DNA of 64,000 nt from Raineya sp. (GCA_025454915.1 JALONN010000008.1:186001-250000); one strand, 5' to 3'; shown: positions 16,419-24,692, counted from the stretch's first letter. The notes: generated by a model not told the origin, from the letters alone. A program made the numbers and translations.

Positions 16419-17483
16419 ATGAATAATAACGGATTATCCAAAGAAAAAATAATAAATAATATAACACTTGATGATATCTTAAATTGTAGAATTACAGAAG
16501 AAACACCTATCAAAGAGTTAGAACCTATTATTCAATTTAAAGAAAGTGTTTTTTGTGCTACTAATGAACTAAGTTTTATCAGTGGAAAACCCAAAGCAGG
16601 TAAAACCAGTGTAGCAAGTGTTATGCTTTCTGTTTGTCTTACGCCAAATCCAAACTTTGATACTTTAGGAATGAGTGGTAAATATTGTGAAGGAAAAACA
16701 ATTATTTACATAGATAGTGAACAAAGTAAAAGAAGTTCTAAAAACATATTAGAACGTATCAAACGAAACTTAGATATAGAAAAAGCCCCTGAAAACCTTT
16801 TCTTATACAATTTTAGACACTTTGGGAATGAGGAACTAAAAAAAGCATTTGAGATGCTTTTAGAGTATCATAAAGACGTTTTTTTATGGTTTTTAGATGG
16901 TATTTCTGATATGGTTAAAAGTGTAAATAATGAAGAAGAGGCAAGTTTTTTAATAAAGGAATACTTAAACTCTAAAGTAGAAGAAAAAAATACAGCCATG
17001 ATTTTATTCTTACATGAAAACAGTGCATCAGGAAATGAAAAAATGAGGGGACATTTAGGCAGTGAAGCCCAAAGGAAATGTTATTCTACTATTTCTATAT
17101 CTAAAGATAGGAAAACACAAACACACTCTATAAAATCAATAGAAAGTAGGGACGGAAAAAACTTTGAGGAGATTTTTTTTAGGTTTGACGAAACTACAAA
17201 GAGAATGGTAACATTACAAGGTGAAGAATATAACGAAGCTAAAAAGAAAGGGAGTGAAGTAGAAGAACTTTGGGAACTTGGTAGTTTGATGACTATTGAG
17301 GATAAATTTACCAGTAAAGTTTTGCATGATAAAATTATGAATCGCAAGGGTTGGGGAAAAAATAAAGCTATTGATAAAGTGAAAGAAGCTGTTAGTTTAG
17401 GAGTATTCATAAAAGAAGAAAAATCCAAAAATGAAGTTTATTACTATTTACATAACTCCAAACTCCTAAACTCAAATATATAA
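16419..17483 (+). CDS. RepA/DnaB-like AAA ATPase (replicative helicase-type)
   Basis: The 354-residue protein has a RecA-like core: Walker A GKPKAGKTS (56-64), a strand TIIYIDSEQ (94-102), Walker B FLWFLDGISD (D160), and a sensor strand AMILFLHENS followed by MRGHLGSEAQ, as in RepA/DnaB-like helicases of plasmids and Bacteroides elements. The last 80 residues look like a winged helix (RKGWGKNKAIDKVKEAV). It would unwind DNA when the excised circle replicates. The N-terminus NNITLDDIL matches the end of the small gene at 9575-9853. The iteron array starts inside its last codons. Confidence 0.82.
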   Translation: MNNNGLSKEKIINNITLDDILNCRITEETPIKELEPIIQFKESVFCATNELSFISGKPKAGKTSVASVMLSVCLTPNPNFDTLGMSGKYCEGKTIIYIDSEQSKRSSKNILERIKRNLDIEKAPENLFLYNFRHFGNEELKKAFEMLLEYHKDVFLWFLDGISDMVKSVNNEEEASFLIKEYLNSKVEEKNTAMILFLHENSASGNEKMRGHLGSEAQRKCYSTISISKDRKTQTHSIKSIESRDGKNFEEIFFRFDETTKRMVTLQGEEYNEAKKKGSEVEELWELGSLMTIEDKFTSKVLHDKIMNRKGWGKNKAIDKVKEAVSLGVFIKEEKSKNEVYYYLHNSKLLNSNI

Positions 17484-17665
17484 GGGTTTGGAGTTTGGAG
17501 TTTATATATATAAGGAAAAACAAACTCCAAACTCCAAAATACAGAAGTAAAAAAGTAAAATTTTCAATCAAAACTTACACAATATAATGTAAGTTTTTTC
17601 AGAGTTTGGAGTTTGAAAACCTATATACCCCCACAAAAACAAACTCCAAAAATCAAACTCTAAAC
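17454..17665. repeat. Inverted iteron array, putative replication origin
   Basis: Units of AAACTCC in both directions occur in five clusters: 17454-17473 (forward), 17484-17503 (inverted), 17521-17539 (forward), 17602-17615 (inverted) and 17640-17665 (forward). A perfect 17-bp inverted repeat is formed by 17487-17503 with 17522-17538, giving a large potential hairpin with an AT-rich 18-nt loop. The clusters lie between the helicase-like and primase genes, with the first extending into the helicase C-terminus. Iterons beside replication genes typically bind an initiator; this is the strongest candidate for the origin. Confidence 0.65.
17571..17599 (+). terminator. Terminator inside the iteron array
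   Basis: A 9-bp stem AAACTTACA/TGTAAGTTT (17571-17579, 17588-17596) with an 8-nt loop ends in T6. It fits the end of the ATPase transcript and lies between the two inverted iteron clusters. Confidence 0.6.
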
Positions 17666-17712
17666 AATCTTAGAATAGTACAACATTTTAGGGCTAATAA
17701 AAGAAAAAATTT

Positions 17713-18585
17713 ATGAGAACTTTCACCGATTCAGAACTTAAAAAAGCTAAAAACTATCCTATCTCAGAGATATTGAAACAGAATGCTTTTGAACCTATCA
17801 AAGCAGGTAATAGAACTACTTTTTACTTTTCTCCATTCAGAAATGAGAAAACACCCAGTTTTGCAGTTTATCCAAATACCAATACATTCTTTGACTTTGG
17901 AACAGGACTTGGTGGAGATGTGATAAAATTAGTTTGTGAGCTTCAAAAAATAACCTTTATAGAAGCTATCAAAATGCTACGAGAAAATGAAACTTTCTTT
18001 TTTATCAGCCCAACATCTACCAAAGAAGAAAAAGACAATTTTTTGAGTATTGAAAGTATTAAAAACTTATCTAATTCTTATTTCTTGAAATACATTGAGA
18101 AAAGAAAGATTGATATTGCCATAGCTCAAAAATATCTGAAGGAGATATACTATAAAACTTCACCTAGTCAAAAAAAGAATTTCTTTGGAATAGGTATGGA
18201 GAATCAAAGCAAAGGTTTTGAAGTGAAGAATTGCCAAACAGAACAATATTACTGCTTAGGCTCAAAAGATGTTACTATCATAGAAAACCTTACTTTTCAG
18301 AGTTGGAGCATTTTTGAAAGTATGTTTGATTTCTTGGCATCACTTACTTTCTTTCAAAAACCTATTCAAAGCAATGTAATTATTTTACATTCTGTTTCTA
18401 TGATTGCAAGTATTTTAGAAATACCCCATCCAAATACAGATAAAATATATTTGTTCCTTGATAATGACAAAGCAGGAAACAAAGCCACTCAAGAACTAAC
18501 CAATCATTTTAGCCAATTTTTCAAAGTTTTCGATTGTAGATACTTGTTTGCTGAAAATAAGGACTTTAACGAAAAACTGTTTTGA
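17713..18585 (+). CDS. CHC2/Toprim-type primase lacking zinc ligands
   Basis: The 290-residue protein has an N-terminal region aligned with the CHC2 zinc-finger of DnaG: SPFRNEKTPSF (40-50) and FDFGTGLGGDVI (60-71). The canonical Cys/His ligands are replaced (S40, R43, D61, T64), as in other primases of Bacteroidota mobile elements (established). A C-terminal Toprim domain includes the DxD-type motif in YLFLDNDKAGNKAT (about 250). At 290 residues it lacks a helicase domain, which the preceding gene would provide. It probably lays primers for element replication, initiated at the array just upstream. Last gene before attR. Confidence 0.85.
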   Translation: MRTFTDSELKKAKNYPISEILKQNAFEPIKAGNRTTFYFSPFRNEKTPSFAVYPNTNTFFDFGTGLGGDVIKLVCELQKITFIEAIKMLRENETFFFISPTSTKEEKDNFLSIESIKNLSNSYFLKYIEKRKIDIAIAQKYLKEIYYKTSPSQKKNFFGIGMENQSKGFEVKNCQTEQYYCLGSKDVTIIENLTFQSWSIFESMFDFLASLTFFQKPIQSNVIILHSVSMIASILEIPHPNTDKIYLFLDNDKAGNKATQELTNHFSQFFKVFDCRYLFAENKDFNEKLF

Positions 18586-18607
18586 TGATAATTTTAGGGA
18601 GGGTATG

Positions 18608-18645
18608 AAAAAAGCCCTTAAATTATACATTTAAGAGCTTTTTTT
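18608..18645 (-). terminator. Element-borne terminator for reconstituted tRNA-Gln
   Basis: A stem (18608-18623 with 18629-18644) has a single plus-strand C-A mismatch (18616/18636) that becomes a G-U pair on the minus strand, with a T-run after it in that direction. It replaces the stranded terminator at 8935-8966. It also ends the rightward primase gene. Confidence 0.7.
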
Positions 18646-18659
18646 GGTTGCCCGAGCTG
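18642..18659. repeat. Right attachment site (attR) within tRNA-Gln 3' end
   Basis: Identical to 8963-8980 over 18 bp. It covers the tRNA-Gln 3' strand of the acceptor stem, discriminator and CCA. Confidence 0.88.
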
Positions 18660-18718
18660 GATTCGAACCAACATACACAGAACCAAAATCTGTAGTCCTG
18701 CCATTAGACGATCGGGCA
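18645..18718 (-). tRNA. tRNA-Gln (anticodon TTG), integration target
   Basis: The minus strand folds into a full cloverleaf: acceptor TGCCCGA/TCGGGCA, anticodon stem-loop ACAGATTTTGGTTCTGT with TTG (decodes CAA), T-loop GGTTCGAATCC, then A and an encoded CCA (18645-18647). The 3' end is the site where the mobile element inserted; the gene was restored by the copied core sequence. Confidence 0.95.
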
Positions 18719-18830
18719 ATTCCGTTTTTAGTGATGCAAAAGTAGGAGTTTAAACGATACGACGCAAGTTTTTTGTTAAAAAAATGTTAAAATATTTTTA
18801 GTTTTTCTCTTAAAAAACTGTTTTTCAATA

Positions 18831-18859
18831 AAAAAGCCCGTATAGTGTACGGGCTTTTT
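18831..18859 (-). terminator. Rho-independent terminator of the acyl-CoA dehydrogenase gene
   Basis: A perfect 12-bp stem (18831-18842 with 18848-18859) with a 5-nt loop lies 17 bp past the leftward gene's stop. The plus-strand A-run supplies the minus-strand T's. Confidence 0.85.
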
Positions 18860-18876
18860 GTCCAAAACAACATCTA

Positions 18877-20691
18877 TTAAACAATTGCGAACGGAAACTC
18901 ATTCTTATCAATCAATACCTGAGCAACTCTTTGTAGCGTTTCTTTCTTATTGAGAGGGTCGATTTTTGTGAATCTGCGTAAGCCCATTAACATAGCTCTT
19001 TGCTCATCTGCTGTTGCAAAAGAGTTTACAGCATCTCTGCCAGCCTTTGTAAATACATCTAAAGACTCATGTAAGTATACCAATGCCATATCTTTTTCTG
19101 TCTGACAAGCTTTCTCACCACGTAACTGGATAAGTTTCTCTACACGAAGCAATACAGACTCAGAAACAAACACTTCAATAAGCATATCAGCTAGGTACAT
19201 CATGATTTCCTGCTCATCTGCGAATTTAGCTCCAAATTTCTGAGCAGCAGCACCAGCCACCATCAAAATAGACTTTTTCATGCCTTTTAAAAGAGCTTTT
19301 TCTGCTGAGAATAATTCACTGTAATCAGGAGTTGTGAAATCAGGAACAGACATCAATTCTTTGGCAACAGCCTGAGCTGGACCTAAGATGTCCAATTCTC
19401 CCTTCATAGCTCTCTTTAAGATAGTTCCTACAGCCAAAATTCTGTTGATTTCATTCGTTCCTTCAAAGATTCTGTTGATACGAGAGTCTCTGTAAGCACG
19501 TTCTACAGGCGATTCAGCAGAATATCCCATACCACCATATACTTGTACAGCTTCATCTGTAGAAAGGTCAAGTGTTTCAGAACCATGTACTTTCATGATA
19601 GCACACTCAATAGCAAATTGTTCGAAGCTCTTTAATTTAGCAGTTGCTTCGTCCATGCCCTGAGCCATATAAGCCTGAATAGCATTTTCGATGTTTTGTC
19701 CTACACGATAGTTTGCTGAGTCAGTTGCATATACACGAGAAGCAACCAAAGCTAATTTCTGACGAATAGCACCAAATTTATTGATAGAAACACCAAATTG
19801 TTTTCTTTCATGAGCATAATTGATAGCATGATTCAACGCTGCTCTTGCTCCACCATTGGCAGAAACTGAAAGTTTGATACGACCAATATTTAAGATATTT
19901 ACAGCGATTTTAAAGCCGTTTTCACGAGAAGAAAGCATGTTTTCAACAGGTACTTTACAGTCGTTGAAGAAAATCTGACGAGTGTCAGAACCTTTAATAC
20001 CCATTTTCTTTTCAGGCTCATTCATCGTGATTCCAGCGAAATCTTTTTCTATGATGAAAGCTGTAAGATTTTTATCGCTGTCAATTTTTGCAAAAACAAT
20101 GAATACATCTGCAAAACCACCATTGGTAATCCACATTTTCTGACCATTGATGATGTAATGTTTACCATCTTCACTCAATACAGCTTTTGTTTTACCAGAG
20201 TTTGCATCAGAACCACTATCAGGTTCAGTTAAGCAGTAAGCTGCTTTCCACTCACCAGTAGCCAATTTAGGTAAATATTTAGCTCTTTGTTCTGCATTTC
20301 CATAATACTGGATAGGCAATGTACCAATACCAGTATGTGCAGAAAACGCTACAGCAAAGCTATGTCCGCTACCTAAATAATCTGCGGCAAGCATAGTAGA
20401 ATTGAAATCCATGCCAAAACCACCATATTCAGTAGGAACGCCAATACCCAACAAACCAAGTTCACCTACTTTACTCATCAGGCTACTCATTAATTCAGGG
20501 CTTTTAGCGTAATCTATTTCATCAAGGCGGGGCGTGATTTCTTTAGCAATAAAATCTTTACAGGTTTGAGCAAGCATTCTTTGCTCTTCTGTAAAATCTT
20601 CGGGAATGAATACAGTATGGGCAAGTGTTTCTTTAATTAAAAACTCGCCACCTTTTACCAATTCTGCTTCTTTATTTTGCACTGTTTCCAT
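18877..20691 (-). CDS. Acyl-CoA dehydrogenase (long-chain type)
   Basis: The 604-residue flavoprotein catalyses the first, FAD-dependent step of fatty acid beta-oxidation in the cytoplasm. The core (about 30-430) has the FAD/substrate motifs CLTEPDSGSDA and MWITNGGFADVF, and the catalytic base within RIFEGTNEINR (about 422). The extra C-terminal helical domain of about 170 residues gives the length of the VLCAD/ACAD9-like group common in Bacteroidota. The Asn-Glu-Ile-Asn-Arg context supports an intact active site. Monocistronic, leftward, with its own terminator. Confidence 0.92.
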   Translation of the reverse strand: METVQNKEAELVKGGEFLIKETLAHTVFIPEDFTEEQRMLAQTCKDFIAKEITPRLDEIDYAKSPELMSSLMSKVGELGLLGIGVPTEYGGFGMDFNSTMLAADYLGSGHSFAVAFSAHTGIGTLPIQYYGNAEQRAKYLPKLATGEWKAAYCLTEPDSGSDANSGKTKAVLSEDGKHYIINGQKMWITNGGFADVFIVFAKIDSDKNLTAFIIEKDFAGITMNEPEKKMGIKGSDTRQIFFNDCKVPVENMLSSRENGFKIAVNILNIGRIKLSVSANGGARAALNHAINYAHERKQFGVSINKFGAIRQKLALVASRVYATDSANYRVGQNIENAIQAYMAQGMDEATAKLKSFEQFAIECAIMKVHGSETLDLSTDEAVQVYGGMGYSAESPVERAYRDSRINRIFEGTNEINRILAVGTILKRAMKGELDILGPAQAVAKELMSVPDFTTPDYSELFSAEKALLKGMKKSILMVAGAAAQKFGAKFADEQEIMMYLADMLIEVFVSESVLLRVEKLIQLRGEKACQTEKDMALVYLHESLDVFTKAGRDAVNSFATADEQRAMLMGLRRFTKIDPLNKKETLQRVAQVLIDKNEFPFAIV

Positions 20692-21017
20692 TTTTATAAA
20701 AATTATTTGGTTTTACAATAAGAATTCAAAATTATATTTTGATAACGCAAAGATAAATAAAAATGTTATGCAAGCCGAGTATTTTTTTCAAAAAAATAAT
20801 GAAAAACTAATTTTAAGCACTATTTTTTTGTACTTTTATGAGTTGTTGTGGTACTTTGCTAAGTATTTGAAAGAGTTTTGATGATTTTTTTATAAAAACT
20901 TTATGCTTTTAAAAGTTTTTTTCTAATTTGGTCAGAAGAAAACTTTAATTAAGCAAAATGGTTTCTGAAAAATTGCGTTAGCTTAATAAACTTGAACTTA
21001 AATTTTCAAATAGTGTC
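20692..21017. other. Divergent promoter region, no gene
   Basis: The 326-bp gap separates two divergent genes. A TAnnTTTG-like element occurs on the minus strand (complement of 20727-20734), but no TTTG at the proper distance backs it up. A frame at 20606-20881 overlaps the dehydrogenase start and looks spurious. Otherwise AT-rich and featureless. Confidence 0.4.
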
Positions 21018-21935
21018 ATGGAAGGTATTAGTTTTGTTACAGACTATAAAGGTAAAAAAATAGCAGCCCAAATAGATATTATCAAGCATGCTGATATCTG
21101 GGATGAATTTTATACAAAATGGTATCTGAATAAATGGTGGAACAGCTTGGAAAAAGCTTGGAAAATTGCCTTCAAAGATGCTATCAGAATGGATAGTGAT
21201 GATGAACCAACCATTGACCAACTCAAACAAATTTCAGAACTTACATTTTTTGTTTGTAAAGATTATAGAATAGATAGTTTAGAGCCTCTAGAAGCCCTGC
21301 CACATCTTGAAACACTTGTGATAGCAGAAACAGAAGTAGATGATTTGGAACTTGTAAAACAGTTTGAAAGCCTCACACACCTCGATTTGATGACTACACA
21401 AGTACGCAGTCTTGAACCTTTACGAAATATGCGTAGATTGGAAGAAATCTATTTTCATGATACTCCTATCAACTCATTAGATCCACTTACTCATTTATTT
21501 GGGCTTCATACACTTGCTTTTGGTAAAACCAAAGTAAAAGATTTAGCACCTTTACAAAACCTTAGAAGACTTGAAAAAATATTTGCGGCTGAATGCTTGG
21601 TAGAAGATCTTGCACCTATCGCTGGTCTTGAAAAACTACAATATCTGAATTTCCAAAAAACACGTATCAAGTCTATAGATCCTATCAAGCGTTACAAATA
21701 TCTTGAAGAACTTTATATACAACATACATCCGTTGAAAGTTTAGATGCCCTTAGAGGAATGCAACGCCTTGAAAGTCTGGGAATTAGCCATACAAAAGTA
21801 AGCAGTCTTGAACCCCTCATGCACTTAAGAGGGCTCAGAAACCTGTATTGTTACAACACCAATATATCTGAAGAGGATATAGAGCGTTTCAGAAAAGAGC
21901 AACCCAAGTGCAAAGTAGTTACAGAAGATTTTTAA
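21018..21935 (+). CDS. SDS22-like leucine-rich repeat protein
   Basis: The 305-residue protein has about nine or ten leucine-rich repeats of 22 residues from residue 85 onward, of the type LEPLRNMRRLEEIYFHDTPI, as in internalin or SDS22-like LRRs. The N-terminal 80 residues are a mixed region (WYLNKWWNSLEKAWKIAF). There is no signal peptide or membrane helix, so it is probably cytoplasmic. LRRs make protein contacts; the partner is unknown. Stands alone and ends at a bidirectional terminator. Confidence 0.8.
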   Translation: MEGISFVTDYKGKKIAAQIDIIKHADIWDEFYTKWYLNKWWNSLEKAWKIAFKDAIRMDSDDEPTIDQLKQISELTFFVCKDYRIDSLEPLEALPHLETLVIAETEVDDLELVKQFESLTHLDLMTTQVRSLEPLRNMRRLEEIYFHDTPINSLDPLTHLFGLHTLAFGKTKVKDLAPLQNLRRLEKIFAAECLVEDLAPIAGLEKLQYLNFQKTRIKSIDPIKRYKYLEELYIQHTSVESLDALRGMQRLESLGISHTKVSSLEPLMHLRGLRNLYCYNTNISEEDIERFRKEQPKCKVVTEDF

Positions 21936-21936
21936 T

Positions 21937-21968
21937 AAAAAGTACCAGTTTTTAAACTGGTACTTTTT
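21937..21968. terminator. Bidirectional terminator between LRR and rhomboid genes
   Basis: A stem AGTACCAGTTT/AAACTGGTACT (21941-21951, 21954-21964) is flanked by A's and T's on both sides, serving converging genes. Confidence 0.85.
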
Positions 21969-21971
21969 ATT

Positions 21972-22595
21972 TTAAAAGAAACTCGGCAGGTTATTCATAA
22001 AATCTGTGATTTTTTCAGGCATCATGACTGCCACAAACACAAGCCCATACAAAGACCCATATAAATGGGCTTCGTGTCCGATATTATCTCTTGCATTCTT
22101 GGACATATAAGCAGAGTATAAAACATATAATATTGCGTAAACAATACCAGGAATACTTACAGGAATTGGAAATATCAATAATCTCATATCAGGCTTCATG
22201 ATGACAGCCATAAAAATAACAGCAGAAACGGCTCCTGAAGCTCCTAATGCTCTATAACCAGGGTTCCTTTTGTGTTTGAAATAAACAGGAATATGAGAAA
22301 AAACGATAGCAGAAATATAAAATATGATATAAAAATAACGATATAAATCGGAGTCATATTTTTCTAAAAAACCTTGTTCTGCATATTGCCCTAAAAAATA
22401 CAGAGAAACCATATTAAAGATAAGATGCAGGTAGTCTGCATGCAAGAAACCCGAAGTAGCAAAACGATGCCACTGCTTGCGTTGACTGATATGGTAGGGG
22501 CTGAATATCCAATTAGACATCAGATTGGGCTGAGACCAAGCCATAAAGCTAATTAGAATGGTAATGACGATAATAATAACGGTTGTTTCTATCAT
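21972..22595 (-). CDS. Rhomboid-family intramembrane serine protease
   Basis: The protein of about 207 residues (215 if the upstream ATG at 22619 is used) has six or seven membrane segments. It carries the rhomboid motif HADYLHLIFN (TM2), the catalytic Ser in GASG, and the catalytic His in GHEAHLYG. I prefer the second ATG because it starts directly with the first membrane helix (MIETTVIIIV). Rhomboids cut single-span membrane proteins within the bilayer. No likely substrate is encoded beside it. Divergent from the next gene. Confidence 0.88.
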   Translation of the reverse strand: MIETTVIIIVITILISFMAWSQPNLMSNWIFSPYHISQRKQWHRFATSGFLHADYLHLIFNMVSLYFLGQYAEQGFLEKYDSDLYRYFYIIFYISAIVFSHIPVYFKHKRNPGYRALGASGAVSAVIFMAVIMKPDMRLLIFPIPVSIPGIVYAILYVLYSAYMSKNARDNIGHEAHLYGSLYGLVFVAVMMPEKITDFMNNLPSFF

Positions 22596-22702
22596 GAAAA
22601 TTTGCCAATAAGCATGCAAAATATAGAAACTCTATTAAAACCCCAAGAATTTTTTATTCCTTGTATTTTTTGTACTTTGCAAAAAATAAAAATACTATAC
22701 CA

Positions 22703-24169
22703 ATGAAGAAATTAAATAGAAGAAAGGCACTCAAAGATATAGCCATTGCATCAGCTACACTGCTTGTATCGCCAAGTTGTATGGCTGACGATCATAAAAA
22801 AGATAATAGCAAAAAAGTTACGGTAAATAGCAATGGCGATAAAATAGGAGAAGGTGATTATAAAATGGTTATTAAGAATGGAACACTTTATACAGAAGGG
22901 AAACTACAAAAAGACTGGTTTTTGGGTATCACTGATGATGGAAAATTAAAAGTAAGTCAGACTGCACTCCAAGGAAAACAGGAAATAGATGCCACAGGTA
23001 AGATTGTAAGCCCCGGGTTTATTGATATTTTGGCAGACAATGCAGGAAATCCACAACAAACTTATACCATTTTTGAAAAATACAAAGTATCGGACGGACT
23101 GACAACAGTTTTACAAATGCATGGAGGAGCAGAATATCCCCAAAAATTCCATGAATATTTCGATAAACTGCCCCACAGAGTAAATTATGGGGTAAGTGTA
23201 TTTGTGATGCGTTTGAGGCTGGCATATGCTTCTCTTGCCAAACGTTATGAACTGGCTGAAAGAGGTTTGAAAGAGGGAGCTGTAGCAATGGCTCATAGCC
23301 CAGAATATCAGCCAGATACTAATTATACAGAACTAAAAGAATATGCAAAAATAGCCCAACGCTACAATCGTCCTTATTTCTTACATCTGCGTTATTCTTC
23401 AGAAGATAAAGAACTAGAAGGGGTAAAAGAAGCTATCAGGCTTACAGAAGAAACAGGAGTACAAATCCATATTGACCACATCAATTCTACGGGTGGTACA
23501 TTTAATATGGCTAAATCTTTAGAACTGATTCAGAATGCCAACGCAAAAGGCTCAAAAATTACGTGTTGTGTGTATCCGTATAGTTATTGGGCTACCTATC
23601 TGATTTCAGAGCGTTTTGGTGGTGACTGGAGAAAGCGTTATGGTATCACCTACGAAGATTTGGAGATTGTAGGAACAGGGGAGCGTGTAACAGCACAAAC
23701 TTATCCGATTTATCGTAAAAGAGGAGGACTGCTTGTAGCTGTACCTCCAGGTACAATGCCTTTTGAAAAAACGATTAATCTGGCTCTCCAAACAGATTTT
23801 TGTATGTTTGGCTCAGATGGTGGTATTGAAAAAGAACCAAGGGCAAACTCGCACCCCAGAGGAGCAGGTTTTGCAGCAACAGCCATACGCCATTGTTTAA
23901 ATATAGGTCTGACACTTGAGCAGGCTCTTGAGCGTATTGTTACACGCCCTGCCAAACTCATACAGCCAGCCATGAAAGACAGAGGAGATTTGAAAAATGG
24001 TAATTGGGCAGATGTAACCATTTTTGACCCCAAAACCATCAATGGAAAGGCAACTGTTGCCAACCCTAATCAGTTTTCGGAAGGGATAGATTGTGTAATT
24101 GTGAATGGTGAAATCGCCTTCCAAAATGGAAAGCTCCTGAAACAAGCAGGAAAACCCATCAGATATTAA
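22703..24169 (+). CDS. Tat-exported amidohydrolase (N-acyl-D-amino-acid deacylase family)
   Basis: I place the start at the ATG at 22703; the longer frame begins at a TTG. The N-terminus has a twin-arginine motif (NRRKAL) and a hydrophobic helix ending at SPSC, so it is a likely Tat-exported lipoprotein. The 488-residue enzyme is of the amidohydrolase superfamily: VSPGFIDIL, HLRYSS, HIDHINSTGG, GSDGGIE, and a C-terminal AKLIQPAMKDRG. The family includes D-aminoacylases and dihydroorotase-like enzymes; the exact substrate is not deducible. The first HxH metal pair is changed to D-x-L-A-D (FIDILAD), so the metal site may be partly lost or mononuclear. Confidence 0.82.
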   Translation: MKKLNRRKALKDIAIASATLLVSPSCMADDHKKDNSKKVTVNSNGDKIGEGDYKMVIKNGTLYTEGKLQKDWFLGITDDGKLKVSQTALQGKQEIDATGKIVSPGFIDILADNAGNPQQTYTIFEKYKVSDGLTTVLQMHGGAEYPQKFHEYFDKLPHRVNYGVSVFVMRLRLAYASLAKRYELAERGLKEGAVAMAHSPEYQPDTNYTELKEYAKIAQRYNRPYFLHLRYSSEDKELEGVKEAIRLTEETGVQIHIDHINSTGGTFNMAKSLELIQNANAKGSKITCCVYPYSYWATYLISERFGGDWRKRYGITYEDLEIVGTGERVTAQTYPIYRKRGGLLVAVPPGTMPFEKTINLALQTDFCMFGSDGGIEKEPRANSHPRGAGFAATAIRHCLNIGLTLEQALERIVTRPAKLIQPAMKDRGDLKNGNWADVTIFDPKTINGKATVANPNQFSEGIDCVIVNGEIAFQNGKLLKQAGKPIRY

Positions 24170-24260
24170 GAGATGAGTTATCAATGATAAATTATGAGTA
24201 ATAAAATGTGGTAGAGTCATGTATTTAGATGGCTCTATTATTCATATCAATCTTTAAAAA

Positions 24261-24689
24261 ATGAACAGGCTTAGAAAAATTTTAAGTTATCAGCAGGCTA
24301 CTCAATGGAGTCTGTTTCTTTTTAGCTTTTTTGCATTATTCCATTTTGCTGTAATTATTGGTATTATTTTGTTTGATTATGTTCCAGTGGATTATTTGTG
24401 GGGAGGGCGTATGCAAACCAAAGAAGAATTGCTCGTTTTTGAGATAATATCTCTAACTATTATGGGAATATGCAGTTTTGTAGTGCTTGTACACGCTGGG
24501 AAAATCAAGATGCCTCGATTAAGGGGTTTTGCAACAATTGTATTATGGATTTTGGTAGTTTTATTTGTACTGAATACAGCTGGAAATATTGTTGCCAAAA
24601 CCACTTTCGAAAAGTTTTTCACGATTGTTACGGCTATTTCGGCAATTCTGTGTCTGAGAATGGCAATAGAAAAACCTTCTCAGAATTAA
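24261..24689 (+). CDS. Hypothetical four-helix membrane protein
   Basis: The 142-residue protein has four hydrophobic segments (about 17-40, 59-81, 89-109, 113-132), each suitable as a membrane helix, with short polar loops. No conserved motif is recognised. Its end is three bases from the end of the converging gene. Function unknown. Confidence 0.65.
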   Translation: MNRLRKILSYQQATQWSLFLFSFFALFHFAVIIGIILFDYVPVDYLWGGRMQTKEELLVFEIISLTIMGICSFVVLVHAGKIKMPRLRGFATIVLWILVVLFVLNTAGNIVAKTTFEKFFTIVTAISAILCLRMAIEKPSQN

Positions 24690-24692
24690 ATA

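Larger units (their letters stand above)
8963..18659. mobile_element. Integrative element inserted at the 3' end of tRNA-Gln
   Basis: An identical 18-bp direct repeat (8963-8980 and 18642-18659) bounds about 9.7 kb. The right copy is the 3' end of an intact tRNA-Gln gene and the left copy is an isolated fragment, the classic footprint of tyrosine-recombinase integration. Inside lie a tyrosine recombinase (14985-16340), a RepA/DnaB-like ATPase, a primase, an XRE repressor, RHH proteins, a toxin-like gene, orphan small proteins, and three membrane-anchored cell-wall proteins. The integrase-ATPase-primase order resembles Bacteroides NBU-type mobilizable elements (established family), but no relaxase is present here. 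I see no capsid, terminase or portal. Self-transfer is thus unlikely; it may need a helper or be a satellite. Confidence 0.88.

Noticed and set aside
8963..18659. Reading the element as a complete small phage
   Set aside because: No capsid, portal, terminase or packaging ATPase was found; the ATPase present matches RepA/DnaB-like helicases, not an A32-type packaging enzyme.
8963..18659. Reading the element as a self-conjugative element
   Set aside because: No relaxase, coupling protein or Tra genes were recognised in any frame.
23710..24063. Leftward frame of 117 residues over the amidohydrolase
   Set aside because: Antisense shadow of a well supported gene.
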